NCBI GenBank assembly: GCA_039602395.1 | Contig: JBCNJP010000010.1 | Location: 32,637,828-32,701,827 of the forward strand | Length of the DNA: 64,000 nt | Reading direction: 5' to 3' | Source of the DNA: Deinandra increscens subsp. villosa | Taxonomy: Eukaryota; Streptophyta; Magnoliopsida; Asterales; Asteraceae | Shown here: positions 21,041-32,714 of the stretch, piece by piece | Layout of the letters: each line of letters begins with the position of its first letter | How positions within the stretch are numbered: the first letter of the stretch is position 1 | Made by a program: the position numbers and the translations under genes | Notes under the pieces: model-generated | Told to the model about the DNA's origin: nothing | Databases searched by the model: none | What the model saw: the letters and a program-made list of their open reading frames with translations, nothing else

Positions 21041-23389
21041 GATGTAGCTATCGAGGGCACCTCAAAAGAAGTTGTGAACCGAGTCAAAGATCCCATATGG
21101 TCCAATTGAATTGAATGCGTGATCAATTACAGTATGCATGAGATGTCTCAGATGTGGGAATCGAGAGGATACCGCTGAGATTGCCCAATCGAGGAGAGAG
21201 AGAGACCGCCGACCGAGATGAAGTTTTCGAGAGAGGAGATGGACCACTGGTATGCTGCTGGATAGAAGAGATGTGGAGACTGATATACCCTCACCCAATA
21301 TGCTTGTTCATGGTGGATAGGGTTTAAAGATTATGCTTTAAATGATTGTACATGGTGCTAGTATTCTTGTACGCGTCTTAAAATTAAGCATTTTTATGAC
21401 CAAAATACCCATTAGACCAATATGTATTATATAGTAGTATAGATTATATCATCCAATAAATTTAGAAAAACATAATGTTCAACAGAAAAACACAATAACG
21501 AGCAAAAAGACACAATGACATAATAGAAACACACAAGGAGCTGAAAATTGTATTTTTCAAATTTTATATGTAGAGACACTGTACTTGTTTTATAGCTAAA
21601 ATATATTCGTTTTTATGGTGCTGTTAGTCGAGATCACCAAAGGACCGAAAAGAGACGAAGTCGCCAAGCTTTAGGCATGATTGCCAAGGAGAAATTCGGT
21701 TAAGGGGAAATCGCCAAGTAAAAAGCTGGTCATGGCGAGATCGCCAAGAGAAAAATTGGCCTTTACGAAATTGCCAACAGGTTTATTAGTTAAAATCGCC
21801 AAGAGGAACTTACCTTCAAGCGAGATGTAGCTATCAAGGGCCCCTCAAAAGAAGCTGTGAACCGAGTCAAAGATCCCATATGGTCCAATTGAATTGAATG
21901 CGTGATCAATTACAGTATGCGTGAGATGTCTCAGATGTGGGAATCGAGAGGATACCGCTGAGATTGCCCAATCGAGGAGAGAGAGAGACCGCCGACCGAG
22001 ATGAAGTTATCGAGAGAGGAGATGGACCACTGGTATGCTGCTGGATAGAAGAGATGTGGAGACTGATTTACCCTCACCCAATATGCTTGTTCATGGTGGA
22101 TAGGGTTTAAAGATTATGCTTTAAATGATTGTACATGGTGCTAGTATTCTTGTACGCGTCTTAAAATTAAGCATTTTTATGACCAAAATACCCATTAGAC
22201 CAATATGTATTATATAGTAGTATAGATTATATCATCCAATAAATTTAGAAAAACACAATGTTCAACAGAAAAACACAATAACGAGCAAAAAGACACAATG
22301 ACATAATAGAAACACACAAGGAGCTGAAAATTGTATTTTTCAAATTTTATATATAGAGACACTATACTTGTTTTATAGCTAAAATATATTCATTTTTATG
22401 GTGCTGTTAGTCGAGATCACCAAAGGACCGAAAAGAGACGAAGTCGCCAAGCTTTAGGCATGATCGCCAAGGAGAAATTCGGTTAAGGCGAGATCGCCAA
22501 GTAAAAAGCTGGTCATGGCGAGATCGCCAAGAGAAAAATTGGCCTTTACGAAATTGCCAACTGGTTTATTAGTTAAAATCGCCAAGAGGAACTTACCTTC
22601 AAGCGAGATGTAGCTATCGAGGGCACCTCAAAAGAAGCTGTGAACCGAGTCAAAGATCCCATATGGTCCAATTGAATTGAATGCGTGATCAATTACAGTA
22701 TGCGTGAGATGTCTCAGATGTGGGAATCGAGAGGATACCGCTGAGATTGTCCAATCGAGGAGAGAGAGAGACCGCCGACCGAGATGAAGTTATCGAGAGA
22801 GGAGATGGACCACTGGTATGCTGCTGGATAGAAGAGATGTGGAGACTGATTTACCCTCACCCAATATGCTTGTTCATGGTGGATAGGGTTTAAAGATTAT
22901 GCTTTAAATGATTGTACATGGTGCTAGTATTCTTGTACGCGTCTTAAAATTAAGCATTTTTATGACCAAAATACCCATTAGACCAATATGTATTATATAG
23001 TAGTATAGATTATATCATCCAATAAATTTAGAAAAACACAATGTTCAACAGAAAAACACAATAACGAGCAAAAAGACACAATGGCATAATAGAAACACAC
23101 AAGGAGCTGAAAATTGTATTTTTCAAATTTTATATAGAGAGACACTGTACTTGTTTTATAGCTAAAATATATTCGTTTTTATGGTGCTGTTAGTCGAGAT
23201 CACCAAAGGACCGAAAAGAGACGAATTCGCCAAGCTTTAGGCATGATCGCCAAGGAAAAACTCGGTTAAGGCGAGATCGCCAAGTGAAAAACTGGTCATG
23301 GCGAGATCGCCAAGAGAAAAATTGGCCTTTACGAAATTGCCAACAGGTTTATTAGTTAAGATCGCCAAGAGGAACTTACCTTCTAGCGA
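21041..23389. repeat. Three tandem copies of a 783-bp unit
   Basis: The block gatgtagctatc starts at 21041, 21824 and 22607, and the matching gag(at) of the next boundary lies at 23390, so all three units are exactly 783 bp. They differ by only about 1-3% by eye. The first copy contains a 78-residue minus-strand frame (21062-21298) with no recognised motif, and the other copies carry the same sequence. The last ~180 bp of each unit is itself a minisatellite of (g)cgagatcgccaag every ~30 bp. Such a perfect period and low divergence imply recent amplification. Confidence 0.95.
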
Positions 23390-23530
23390 GATCGCCAAAG
23401 GTTATTTGAGATCGCCAAAGGTTATTTGAGATCGCCAAAAAGCAATGTGCTATCAAGCGAGATCGCTAAGAAGAAATCTCAAGCTGCCAAGCCTTTTAGG
23501 CGAAATCGCCAAGACAAAATGTGCAGTTTC
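23390..23530. repeat. atcgccaa minisatellite continuing past the array
   Basis: Copies of gagatcgccaaaggttattt and gcgagatcgc(t/c)aag continue right of the 783-bp array with a step of about 20-35 bp, then decay. The minisatellite may be where the larger unit was born. Confidence 0.75.
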
Positions 23531-23534
23531 TTTG

Positions 23535-25431
23535 AGATCGCTAACAGTAGGAGGAATACTTTAAAACATTTGACCACTAAGTTATTTATCCGAAAAAATT
23601 CAGATTTAGGTACAACTATCAGCCAAAATGAGAACACTCAAAGCAAAAATACTGAAAATTCTTAGATGTAAACTCAGTGAGTTGCAAAAAACCTTAGTGA
23701 AATCATCAAGGGCAATTTTGGAAACATAAAATTTTCTAAGTGCATAAACATGTTAAAAACACCATTTTGACTCAGAAAATTTTTTAAATTGCACACACTT
23801 AACCAAAACCTTATTTAATCAGATTAACTTGAGTCAGGCCAGCCCCAACTTACCAAAACGGTTGATTTTTACTTAAAACTGCAAATGGACCTCAAATTTG
23901 ATTTATTTATCCCAAACTTGATATATTAAGCACAAGGCATCCAAATTCACATTTTATGACAAATTTGGTTATATCAAAGCGTAGTGCTTTCATTTGCACC
24001 GTTAAAGCCTTATTTTCTGCCAGTTTCCAGTTATTTGCTTAATTTTTCAGATTTTTGCTCGGTAATGGTTGGACTATGTCAGGAATCAGACCGGTCAATT
24101 ACGTGATCACAGACACTTACAAATCAAATCACCTCACAGATTCAGTAACCTAATTCAGATTGTTGGTATTGTTATCCACTTAAGCTCAAGCAAGACAATT
24201 TTCAGCAAAATCACTGTGATGTCATTTATCGTGTTTTAGTCCGGTTTAATGAAAATTGTGTTGACCTTTTATTCCACTAAGTCAATAGTTATCCTAGCTT
24301 TGTCTATTTAGCACTTCAGACATTCACAACACACATATGGAATTTCTTCCCCCTGTTTCTTTAGAGACTGATTTCAAAGTGGATGCATATTTTGATTCGC
24401 GTGAACACCAGGTCAGAGTTTCCTCAGCAGATGTGTCACTGAATGTTTTCAATGATAATTAATGGGACGCGTGAACACAAGGTCAGAGTTTCCTCAGCAG
24501 ATGTGTCACTGAATGTTTTCAATGATAATAATGGGACGCGTGAACACAAGGTCAGAGCTTCCTCAGCAGATGTGTCACGGTTAATGGATGGATGTGAGAT
24601 ATTTCTCACTTATTGAAGATGTGTGATAATTCACACTTATTGGTGGATATGTGATGATCACACTTATTATATGGTTTGAAATCAGTACTTTCCGCAAAAC
24701 AAATACTCGAGTGTGTTGGTTGACTTAATTAGCTCAGACTTAAGCAGATTTAAAGGATTTTACCAACTGTTTTGACTTGACGTCCACAATTTCATGTTTT
24801 AAGTGTGTAATCACAGGACTTGCCTAATTCTTAGTTTGTTAAGCCTACCAACACATCGAATGATAGAATTACTGATCGATTTGATCATATCCTACGGTCA
24901 GATCACAAGACCAGAATTATATCATTTTCCACATAGTTGCCCAACCAAAAACCAAAGCTTTTCTGTTTTTCTTTTTCAAAGATTATTTAATCATTGCAAA
25001 ATTGCATAGATTTTGTGCTTAGAATCAAGTACCTATCAAGTGCCTTTACAAAAGTACTTGGGAATTACTCGATTCTAATTTTCATGATTTTTATTTATTT
25101 TTGCAAATTTTTGTAGTTTTCTCCAATTTTCTAACCGTGAGTCGGTTTAGACTTGACCGACTGGCACAAAGACTCAAAACTAAAATAAATTAAAATAAGA
25201 TAAAATATTTTTGGTGTTTTCTGGAAATTTGATTAACATTTTATGAAATATTTTATTGATGGTCAAGAGAGGATGACCAAAAACTTAACAAGACTCAAAG
25301 AAACTAAAGTTACAATATTTTTGTGTTTTCAAAAAATTTTAAAGATAAAATCTTTTTGGTTTTTCAATTATGGATTATTACAAGGAAAGAAGGCGAACAA
25401 AGACGATACCTCTAAACCTACACAACCTAAG
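23535..25431. other. Noncoding, possibly a retroelement tail
   Basis: No gene. Some phrases (tgaaaattttaaagataaaatctttttgg and similar poly-A/T-rich blocks at 25200-25370, and gcctaccaa-cacatcgaa at 24843) resemble, on the opposite strand, the noncoding tails of the elements at 41.8-45.1 kb. This may be a diverged tail of a plus-strand relative. No polypurine tract borders the LTR at 25432. Confidence 0.35.
24399..24590. repeat. ~69-bp tandem repeat, three copies
   Basis: The phrase gcgtgaacac-aggtcagag-ttcctcagcagatgtgtcac starts at 24399, 24469 and 24538, a 69-70 bp period. The third copy is truncated. Confidence 0.88.
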
Positions 25432-25780
25432 TGTTGATACATGAAATGTGCGTCGTGTGAAGTATCAAATGAAGACCAAGTTCAAGCCAATTTAGGGTTG
25501 GCCGAACTAGGTCCGAACCTGAAGTTCGGACCGGCCGAACCTGGGGTTCGGAGGGAGTTCGGCCAGTCGTATATATATAGTTGTTTGGTCTTTGTGTTTA
25601 GGGGTTCTGAGCGTGTAAGATCTCTTAAAGTGTGTGTTTCTGAGTGTGTTTCTCTGAGTCTGATTCTGAGTGTTTACTGATTGTAATTGTTCTCGTTTGA
25701 TCAATAAAACAATCGGTTAATTACGTTTCGATGTCCGATTAGCTAGATCGAGTAGACGATCCGATGCTCACGCATTTTCA
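25432..25780 (+). mobile_element. 5' LTR of a Copia TR-GAG-family element
   Basis: Starts tgttgatacatg and ends gctcacgcattttca. The start matches the minus-strand start of element 1's LTRs at 41.4 and 53.6 kb, and the end shares cgagtagacgatc...ttttca. A TATA-like tatatatatag lies at about 25570. Upstream (25501-25565) are three ccgaac and three gttcgg motifs. Immediately downstream is the primer binding site. Confidence 0.85.
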
Positions 25781-25782
25781 AG

Positions 25783-25794
25783 TGGTATCAGAGC
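25783..25794 (+). promoter_or_regulatory. Primer binding site (tRNA-Met type)
   Basis: Reads tggtatcagagc two bases after the LTR end, the standard plant Copia PBS complementary to the 3' end of initiator tRNA-Met. Confidence 0.9.
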
Positions 25795-26284
25795 TTTCTG
25801 GTTCACTCTACTGATCTGTGGTTGCTATTCTCGGATTATTGAACGTTTTTGAAGTTTTCTCGTGTTTCGTTACGTGTTTTCGATCATTTCTGACGTGTGT
25901 TTTGTGTTAAAATTGTTCCTAAACCGTTTTCTATCGAATTTTCTGATCCACCATATCGAGTTTCGTCAAAATCAGACCGTTTTTGCGAGTTTTCGAAAAA
26001 TGTCTTCGAAGTTCGGAGGTAACTGGGCAAGCTCGGAGTAACCGCTCCGAACTTGAGGTTCGGAGGTAGCTCGGAGGTGTTCGGCGAGAGTTCGGTGGCA
26101 GTTCGGTCTAGATCGGAGTCTTTATAGGTTCGGAGTTCGTTCGGTGAGAGTTCGGACAAGGATCGGAGAATCTTCGGGGTTTTTGAGGTTCGGTGAGAGA
26201 TCGGAGGTGTTCGGTGAAGTTCGGAGGGTACAGTAGGTTCGGACAAGTTCGGTCAGATCAGAATTATTTTTCAAATTTTCAACG
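25795..26284 (+). other. Leader with gttcgg array
   Basis: Untranslated leader between PBS and gag start. From 25990 to 26260 it has 13 gttcgg motifs and just one ccgaac, whereas the LTR has both orientations equally. The open antisense frame across it (25884-26246) is a repeat by-product. Confidence 0.75.
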
Positions 26285-26860
26285 ATGTCGGAATTTCAAG
26301 CTTTTGCCTCAATGCAAAGTGCTATGCAGACAATGATGAATTATGACAATGAAATCGGAACAAGTCAGAAAGTTCCCAAATTGTTGAAATTAGAAGATTA
26401 TCAGAATTGGAAGAAACGATTTTCAGCATATATCAGCACAAATAATATTGACTTATGGATTCCAATTAGAAAATTGTATGAAAAACCAAAAGAAGATGGA
26501 GAGTCTAAGGAAATTGAAGATTTTGATGCTGCTGAAAGAAAAAGTTATGAACTTGAACAAAAAGCTTATGGTTATCTTACCATGGCTTTACCTACTGAAC
26601 TGTTACATCAATTCAGCACGTGTAAGAAGTCAAAGCAGTTATGGGATGCTTTATCAGCAAGGTGTGAAGGAAATGATCAGTATAAGAAAAGTCGGAAGAA
26701 GGTTTTGAGTAAGGAATTTGATAATTTCCAGCATTATGAGAATGAAAATATAACCGCTCTTGTCTCAAGGTTATCTCATCTGATTAGTGAATTGAAGATT
26801 GTGGGAATTGAGAAAACTGATGAAGAGTTAAAGGAAAAGATTATGGAAGCATTACCATAA
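26285..26860 (+). pseudogene. Copia gag, truncated N-terminal part (UBN2)
   Basis: Starts ATG with MSEFQAFASMQSAMQTMMN, then GTSQKVPKLLKLEDYQNWK, YISTNNIDLWIPI, ELLHQFSTCKKSKQLWDALS and SRLSHLISELKIVGIEKTD. This is the N-terminal part and UBN2 (PF14223) domain of Copia gag, and it is closely similar to the gag at 51.3-53.0 kb. It stops right after KIMEALP, where the next sequence is unrelated antisense accessory ORF, so the zinc knuckle and all later parts are gone. The reading up to the junction has no stop. Confidence 0.9.
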
Positions 26861-27990
26861 TCTGCGTTTGACAATAAATGCCTTGAACTCGTGATCATAT
26901 TTCCATCCAAGGATTTCATCCCATCTTCGGATTGAACGTTTGGAGGCATATCTTTGAGCTTCTTAGCAGTGAACTGCACCAAGGCTTTCCAATATGGTGC
27001 CATTTCCTTCCAATCGTCTACCAAGGTAGGGGCTTCTTTCCTTTGGTGTTCCTCTTCCCTTATTGCTTCCCGCTCATCCTGCTGTCGCTTGGCCTTATTA
27101 TTCTCTTCAATTATGTGGTTTTTGACCATTTTCCGTAGACCAGGAAGCTGCTTTCTGCTATAGCTTTTGCGAGCATATCCCCTCAGGTCTAGAAAGTCTT
27201 GCATCTCTTTCTTGGTCATTCGGTTAACGCCAAGCGTAGCTGTCGTGGGACTGGGCGGAGGTGAGACATGATCAAAGATTTCTGGAGGGGGAGGCATATA
27301 CTGAGCGTGCATCTCTTAGATCTTTTCCCTCAGGTTGTCGTTGAATCAAACATATTCAAACTTCTTATCAGTATCAGCAAAAGGATTTACTCTAGGATCA
27401 GTTAGCTTTTCTGCAAGTTTGTAGTTATAGAGATGTTTCTCCATTTCTTGCTCGTCAGTGTACAATTCAACCAGCTGTGCATCTGTAAGAGTCATTAAGT
27501 AGGATAGAGGATAGAGGAATCCCACGAGAAATGAGCTCTCTGACATATTTTGCTATTTCTGAAGTGTCAGACGGATCAACATTGTCACCAACTAGGTTGG
27601 GGATTATTCTTATTCTTGGTTCTCCCTCATCAATATTTGGATCATTCAGCTCAAAGTGTTCTGATCCAGGGCTAATTTTTGTTTGAGGACGGCTGGATTC
27701 TATCAACTCTTTGATAGCCTCTTATTTGGCAATCTCATCCAGCGTCCTTTCAAGCATTATTTCTTCTTTTACAAGTCTCAGAGCTTCTTCTTTCTTTCTC
27801 TGTTTTTCTATTTCCTGCTCGTAAACTTCTTCAAAAGTCAATTTCCTTTTACCTTTTTCGGCTGTACCAGAAGGACCAGCTTCTTATGAAGGAACTGGAT
27901 TATTTGTAGCTTGACCACCACTTGCACTTGTTATTGGCTGAATCTGAACCGTTTCAGGAGCAGCACTAGTGGTGGTTTCCTAATGATTTT
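26861..27990 (-). pseudogene. Copia accessory ORF (aORF), C-terminal half, antisense
   Basis: Reading from 27880 down: GKRKLTFEEVYEQEIEKQRK, a highly charged stretch, then IPNLVGDNVDPSDTSEIAKYV, ELYTDEQEMEKHLYNYKLAE, PPPPEIFDHVSPPPSPT, MTKKEMQDFLDLRGYARKSY and VDDWKEMAPYWKALVQFTAKKL. Stops (after the EIAK segment, after KFEYV and before EMHAQYM) and frame changes show it is dead. I place it in the extra ORF found downstream of pol in many composite Copia elements on the strength of its charged, Pro-rich organisation; its function is unknown. It is cut at 26861 by the plus-strand gag. Confidence 0.5.
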
Positions 27991-27999
27991 TGAAGCTTT

Positions 28000-28420
28000 T
28001 TTTTAACACATGAAGTTACTTATGTTAAAAACATAACTGTAACAATATACATTTTGCAAAAACCATATAACAACAAACAAGATAACATGATTGTTAAAGA
28101 ACAATTAAGATTAAAAAAAAAAGAAATTCCAAACAAAAAACCAACTAAATATGTTATGTTGAAAATAAAATGATAACTTGTGAAGTAACCCTAAAGGAAT
28201 GAAATGGGGGCAGATCTAACTTCTTGGACCTTTGATAAATATATCGTTGCTGAGGCTACCAAGCAAGAAAATGGAAGTACTGCAAGAGTCCAATTCAAAT
28301 CCCATAAATTTTCATCTAAATCTAAAACTCACAATTTTTTAGTTTCCAATCGAATGAAACGAATTAAAAAAATCAAATCACACGAAAGTCCAAAAAAAAG
28401 CCGACACACACAAAATATGA
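28000..28420. other. Noncoding
   Basis: AT-rich sequence with no recognisable gene; the plus-strand frame 28204-28473 has no family motif. Confidence 0.4.
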
Positions 28421-28424
28421 AACA

Positions 28425-28690
28425 GAAGCTTGATATCCGGTTGGGCCCGTCTCTCGAGAAGTTGGAAGCATAGAAGCTTGTGTCGAGGAAGGCCCATTGT
28501 CTGGAAGAATGATGCCCTGTCGACTTTCATCCTTAATCGAGGGTAGATGCCATCCTGCCCGGTCCATACAATCTTCACCCAAAACACTGTCAGTCCAAAC
28601 CTTATAATTGTGTGCTTATAAGCATGGATGTTGTAGTTCCAAAACAACGCTTTAGGAATGGACTGCAACAGTAAGTTAGGAATGAATCTG
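28425..28690 (-). pseudogene. B3-like DNA-binding module, copy 1 (tentative)
   Basis: The minus strand reads LLQSIPKALFWNYNIHAYKH, then FWVKIVWTGQDGIYPRLRMK, then SFFQTMGLPRHKLLCFQLL. The order IPK, W-VKI, DG, F-LxxHxLLxF is loosely that of a plant B3 domain. The expected GW-F core is not clear, and no flanking exons or start are recognised. The evidence is partly that a second diverged copy preserves the same residues. Confidence 0.3.
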
Positions 28691-29104
28691 GAACAAAATG
28701 AACTAACATAACTATGCATTTTTATTTGTGGGATAGATGATATGAAAAAATAACTGACTTGGACTTCAGAATTAGCTCGCATGGGCTAACATAATCAAAA
28801 TAAATCTTGCATATAGTATTAGGTAAAACAACAGCAAACAATATGATCAAATTACAAAATGAAACAGGTCAATCAAGCATGGTATAGTAGAAGATATAAA
28901 TCAATAAAGTGACAAATAAGGTGCTATAGCAATAGATAATAGTAAACATTAGTAAAATGATTATAAATTAAGTTTGTAGCAGCAACAAACCAAAAAAGTT
29001 AAGTTGTTTGACAGTAGAGTAGTAGCAGCAAATAGAACATGTTTCAACATAAAATTTCATCCAAACCAACCTAACAGAACCTAACAAACATAAAACTGAG
29101 CAAT

Positions 29105-29345
29105 TTCATCCGGGTGGGTCCGGTCTTCGTGATTGAACCGCAACAACTTGTGTCATGGCAGTCCCGTCTTCTGTAAGAATGAACACCTGCCACCTTTCAT
29201 TCTTAAGCGAGGGTGTATACCATCCTGACCGGCCCACATAATCTGCATCCGAAATTCAACCAACCCAAAACCGTAGAACTGCTTGTTTGTAAGAATGGAT
29301 CTTGTACTTCCGAACCAGCACTTTAGGGATGGACTGCAACTGCAA
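29105..29345 (-). pseudogene. B3-like DNA-binding module, copy 2 (tentative)
   Basis: The minus strand reads LQSIPKVLVRKYKIHSYKQ and, after a frame change, QIMWAGQDGIHPRLRMKG, then SFLQKTGLP and a stop. It aligns with copy 1 through IPK-L--YKIH-YK, GQDGI-PRLRMK and SF-Q--GLP, so the two derive from one ancestor. The frame change and stop show decay. Confidence 0.3.
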
Positions 29346-29359
29346 GTGGTTAGGCACAT

Positions 29360-29896
29360 TTACTTATTATAACATAAGTCAAGTAATTCTTTTGGATCTC
29401 CAGTCCCTCACCATTAAATGCAGCAACCTCGACCTTGTTCACCTTCTTCCATTTTAAGCACAACTTGCGTATACCCCCCTTTAAACTTGAGAAATTGCAT
29501 ATTTCCCTAACGAATTCTTAGACGATAACTACACTCATGTAACCTATACAAAAAACTCTACTTTGTTACAATGAAAAGTATAACCTCCAAACTTTGAACA
29601 ATACAAAAATCTTGTAATGGCCCAGTACCAAAAAAACATCTTTGATTTGCAAAAGCTCCAGGTATAATGTCCACGTGTGTAACATCTGCAATCACTCACA
29701 ACTATGACTGCTGAATCAGAAGCACAATTAACACGTATTTTCTCAAATTTACTGTTGAAAACTTGAAGTAGAAACCGTATTTATTTTTAACTTTATTCAC
29801 TTTCCTCAAACCATGAAGATCAGGTATGTCAGCAAGCCAATACTTCATTATTCTCACATGGAATAAATCATTTCATATGATCAGCACTTGCCCATC
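29360..29896. other. Noncoding
   Basis: No recognised gene or repeat. Confidence 0.4.
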
Positions 29897-30085
29897 TGTC
29901 ACACCCCCAAAATACCACTAACGGAGTTTATACCGTTAAGGGGCGCGACTAGACATGAGTACAGCTTATCACCCAACCCAAACTTCCTATGACCTAGTGG
30001 TAAAAATACTAAACTAACCTGACTTGGATAAGTCAAAGACTTAAATTTTATACGGGTTCTAAGTGGTATTTGTGCTACTGTAGGA
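29897..30085 (+). mobile_element. Gypsy-type LTR start fragment
   Basis: The phrase ctgtcacacccccaaaatacc, then accgttaaggggcgcgactag, resembles the first bases of LTRs of plant Tekay/Del-type gypsy elements (TGTCAC-CCCC). It is followed by gacctagtggtaaaaatact and gggttctaagtgg, which weakly resemble tRNA box A and B of a SINE. No internal region follows. Confidence 0.35.
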
Positions 30086-30089
30086 AAAA

Positions 30090-31223
30090 AAGAAAGATAC
30101 GTATTGAAATGTCATAAAAAATTCATAGGCCCAATCCAACCTTATGTCCTCTTTTGCTTTTAAATTCCACTCAATTAAGTGTACGCAAATTGTTCACCAA
30201 TAAACCTCCATCACATGTTTGGTATGATCATGAACCTCCACATATTATTTGATAACCTCATATCATTTAAGAGTACCTGACCCAAACCAAATTGCTAGTT
30301 TAGAAGTTGTTGTTTAGAATTTTTGGCTATCCTCTACTTAACAAAATTTATGCCAAATTTCAGTCAGTTACATGGATAGTGAAAAGTTTTACCAATTAAA
30401 ACAGTACTAAAAAACATGTGAGCTCTCTAATCAGATCGGTAGTGTTTAACAAAGTCAAAGTAAAACAATGAAACCATCAACATGAACTATGCATACATGA
30501 TGCAAAAATAGAAATAACATGCATGCTTAAGAATTGTATAAATAATAAAAAATTAGACGTCACATATAAGCTTAACAACCAAATTACAGACGTATACATA
30601 CACTGATCTGTTTTTCTTTTTTTTCTTTTGCAATACCTTTTATATGGTAGGATGTGAATTATAAATTTAGAGAGAGTTTTCAAATAATGAATATGAACTG
30701 TACATACATAATAGAAACGATAAATCACATAAAAGATCAACGACCAAATTTCTCTCAGCACGTACCTTCACACACAAATAACATAAAGTAGCAACCATCA
30801 AGCTGCAAGCCCTCAAGCGGCAATACATCAAATTTTGAATATGAAATGTGGATATATAAACTTCTATAACAACCATAGTAACTCATAAACCAAGAATCCA
30901 AACTAGGTTAATACCACAAATACACAAATGTTAACTTTTCAAACGGATTAGCAACATTTTGCAATCATACAATTTTTATCCTACATAGACGTATGCATTA
31001 CAAATCTAAATGAAAAAACATGAACATAATAACCAAATTAGATATTTAACCCATGAATATGAACTATAAACACATACCTCAGACACCAGAAACATGAAGC
31101 GGCAGATTTTAACCTGCAAAACTTCTTAATACCAAATTAGCAACGAAAAAAAAAAGAGTGAGAATCCAACCAAATTTAAAGCTCCGAGTACAGATTATCG
31201 ACAAAATTTACCAACATCACATC
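30090..31223. other. AT-rich noncoding DNA
   Basis: No gene recognised. Minus-strand frames at 30477-30876 contain no family motifs. Confidence 0.4.
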
Positions 31224-31418
31224 TTTTTTGGTTAAAGGGTTACCCCGGTGATTCTATTATATACCGCAAAGAGAAACAAGTAGCAAGGAAAGTCCAAGCT
31301 AGTTCATACTTGGGACATGCCCCAAAGTATGTAAACCAAAGAAACTAGAAACACCACAAGGAAAAACCACCTAGCACAAAAAAAAAACTAGGGAAAAAGA
31401 AAACCAAAAAGGACTACG

Positions 31419-32690
31419 TCATGCCATCTTCATCATGCGAATTGTCCTCAATACCCCATTCTTTAAGAATGCATCAAACTCTAAACGTCTTCTTAAAATT
31501 GATGCCCATAAGTCTGCTACGAACTGTATCCCAAATAAGCTCAACAATGGAATCGGGAGGCCGTGTATGATTTCTAAAAAGATGAGAGTTCCTTTCCTGC
31601 CAAATGTAGTAAGCCGAAGCATGCATGACAAGCTTGGAAACAGTACCATTGATGGAAGAAAAAGATCCACCAAGAATGTGGTTGGATATCTGCACCCACG
31701 TCATGTCAGCCCCTCTAATACACGTCTTCGAGCGAGCACGATGCCAAACCTGCAATGAGTAAACACAATCGAAAAACAGGTGATGGTGAGAATCAAAGTT
31801 TCTAAAGCAGAGAATGCAGCACATCATATTCATGTTCTTTCTTCTACTGAAGTCTCAACTCAGAATCTTATCCTGGGTAAGAAGCCGCTCACGCATGATA
31901 AGCCAGGCCAGAAAAGCTTGACGTGGGATGCAATGGGCGAACCAGACAAACTTGGCCCAAGAAACCACAGGAGCACGATGGCGAATAGATTCCCAAACCA
32001 AGGATGACGAGAAATCAACCACCTTATCATCAAGCTTCCATTTCAAGGAGTCCGCATAACCAACCTTTAAAACCATGTCCGAAACCTCATTAAGAATAAG
32101 GAAAAGATCATTCCATGCAGCCGGCCATGTGCCACCATCATGATTGTAAAAATCAGCCACTTTAGAATTAATGGTGAAACCTGCACGATATAAGTCACGA
32201 TGAGAGATAAACTTACAAAGCGGCCCGAGTTTGACCATTTATCAAACCAGATAGAAGTGTTCCTCCCATCACCAATAATCGACCAGACAAAAGGACGAAT
32301 AGCATGACGAACAGAGCAAAGCTTCCTGCAACTCCAGCAACAGACTTTAGGACAAGGGCACTCTCAAAAAGATCTATTTTTTAGTCTGTAGGAATGCACC
32401 CAAGCAACCCAAAGAGACTCCCCCTTAGTAATGATGCTCCAAATATGGGAAACCATAAGAGCCTTGTTCATATCAGTGATACGTCTAATGCCAAGACCCC
32501 CTTCAGATTTAGAAGTACAAACATCTCTCCAAGCCATCTTTGCCATACCCTTCTTGAAGACACCATGGCACCACAGAAAGTCTTTCATTTTCTTCTCCAA
32601 CGAGGAGATGATGCTTGAAGGAAGAAAGAAAACTAAAGACCAATACACATGGAGGGAGGATAAAACAGAAGAGATAAGCTGCAATCTTCC
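31419..32690 (-). pseudogene. LINE C-terminal region (RT thumb, zf-RVT)
   Basis: Continues with LQLISSVLSSLHVYWSLVFFLPSS, MKDFLWCHG, KMAWRDVCTSKSEGGLGIRRI and, in later frames, FVWFAHCIPRQAFLAWLIMRERLLTQD, then CILCFRNFDSHHHLFFDC with the zf-RVT cysteines, ending with WDTVRSRLMGI. Stops and frame changes at about 32235 and 31840 split it. It is the natural continuation of the RT at 32.7-33.5 kb. Confidence 0.85.
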
Positions 32691-32714
32691 AGCATATGAT
32701 ATAAGCTTATTCCT

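Noticed and set aside
25884..26246. 120-residue minus-strand frame rich in Ser, Pro, Thr and Glu
   Set aside because: It is the antisense of the gttcgg leader array, with no family features.
26285..27990. One intact Copia element from 25432 to 27990
   Set aside because: The second half is on the opposite strand, there is no pol, PPT or 3' LTR, and the gag is cut.
30477..30876. Possible small membrane proteins on the minus strand
   Set aside because: Low-complexity AT-rich frames without start context or relatives I recognise.
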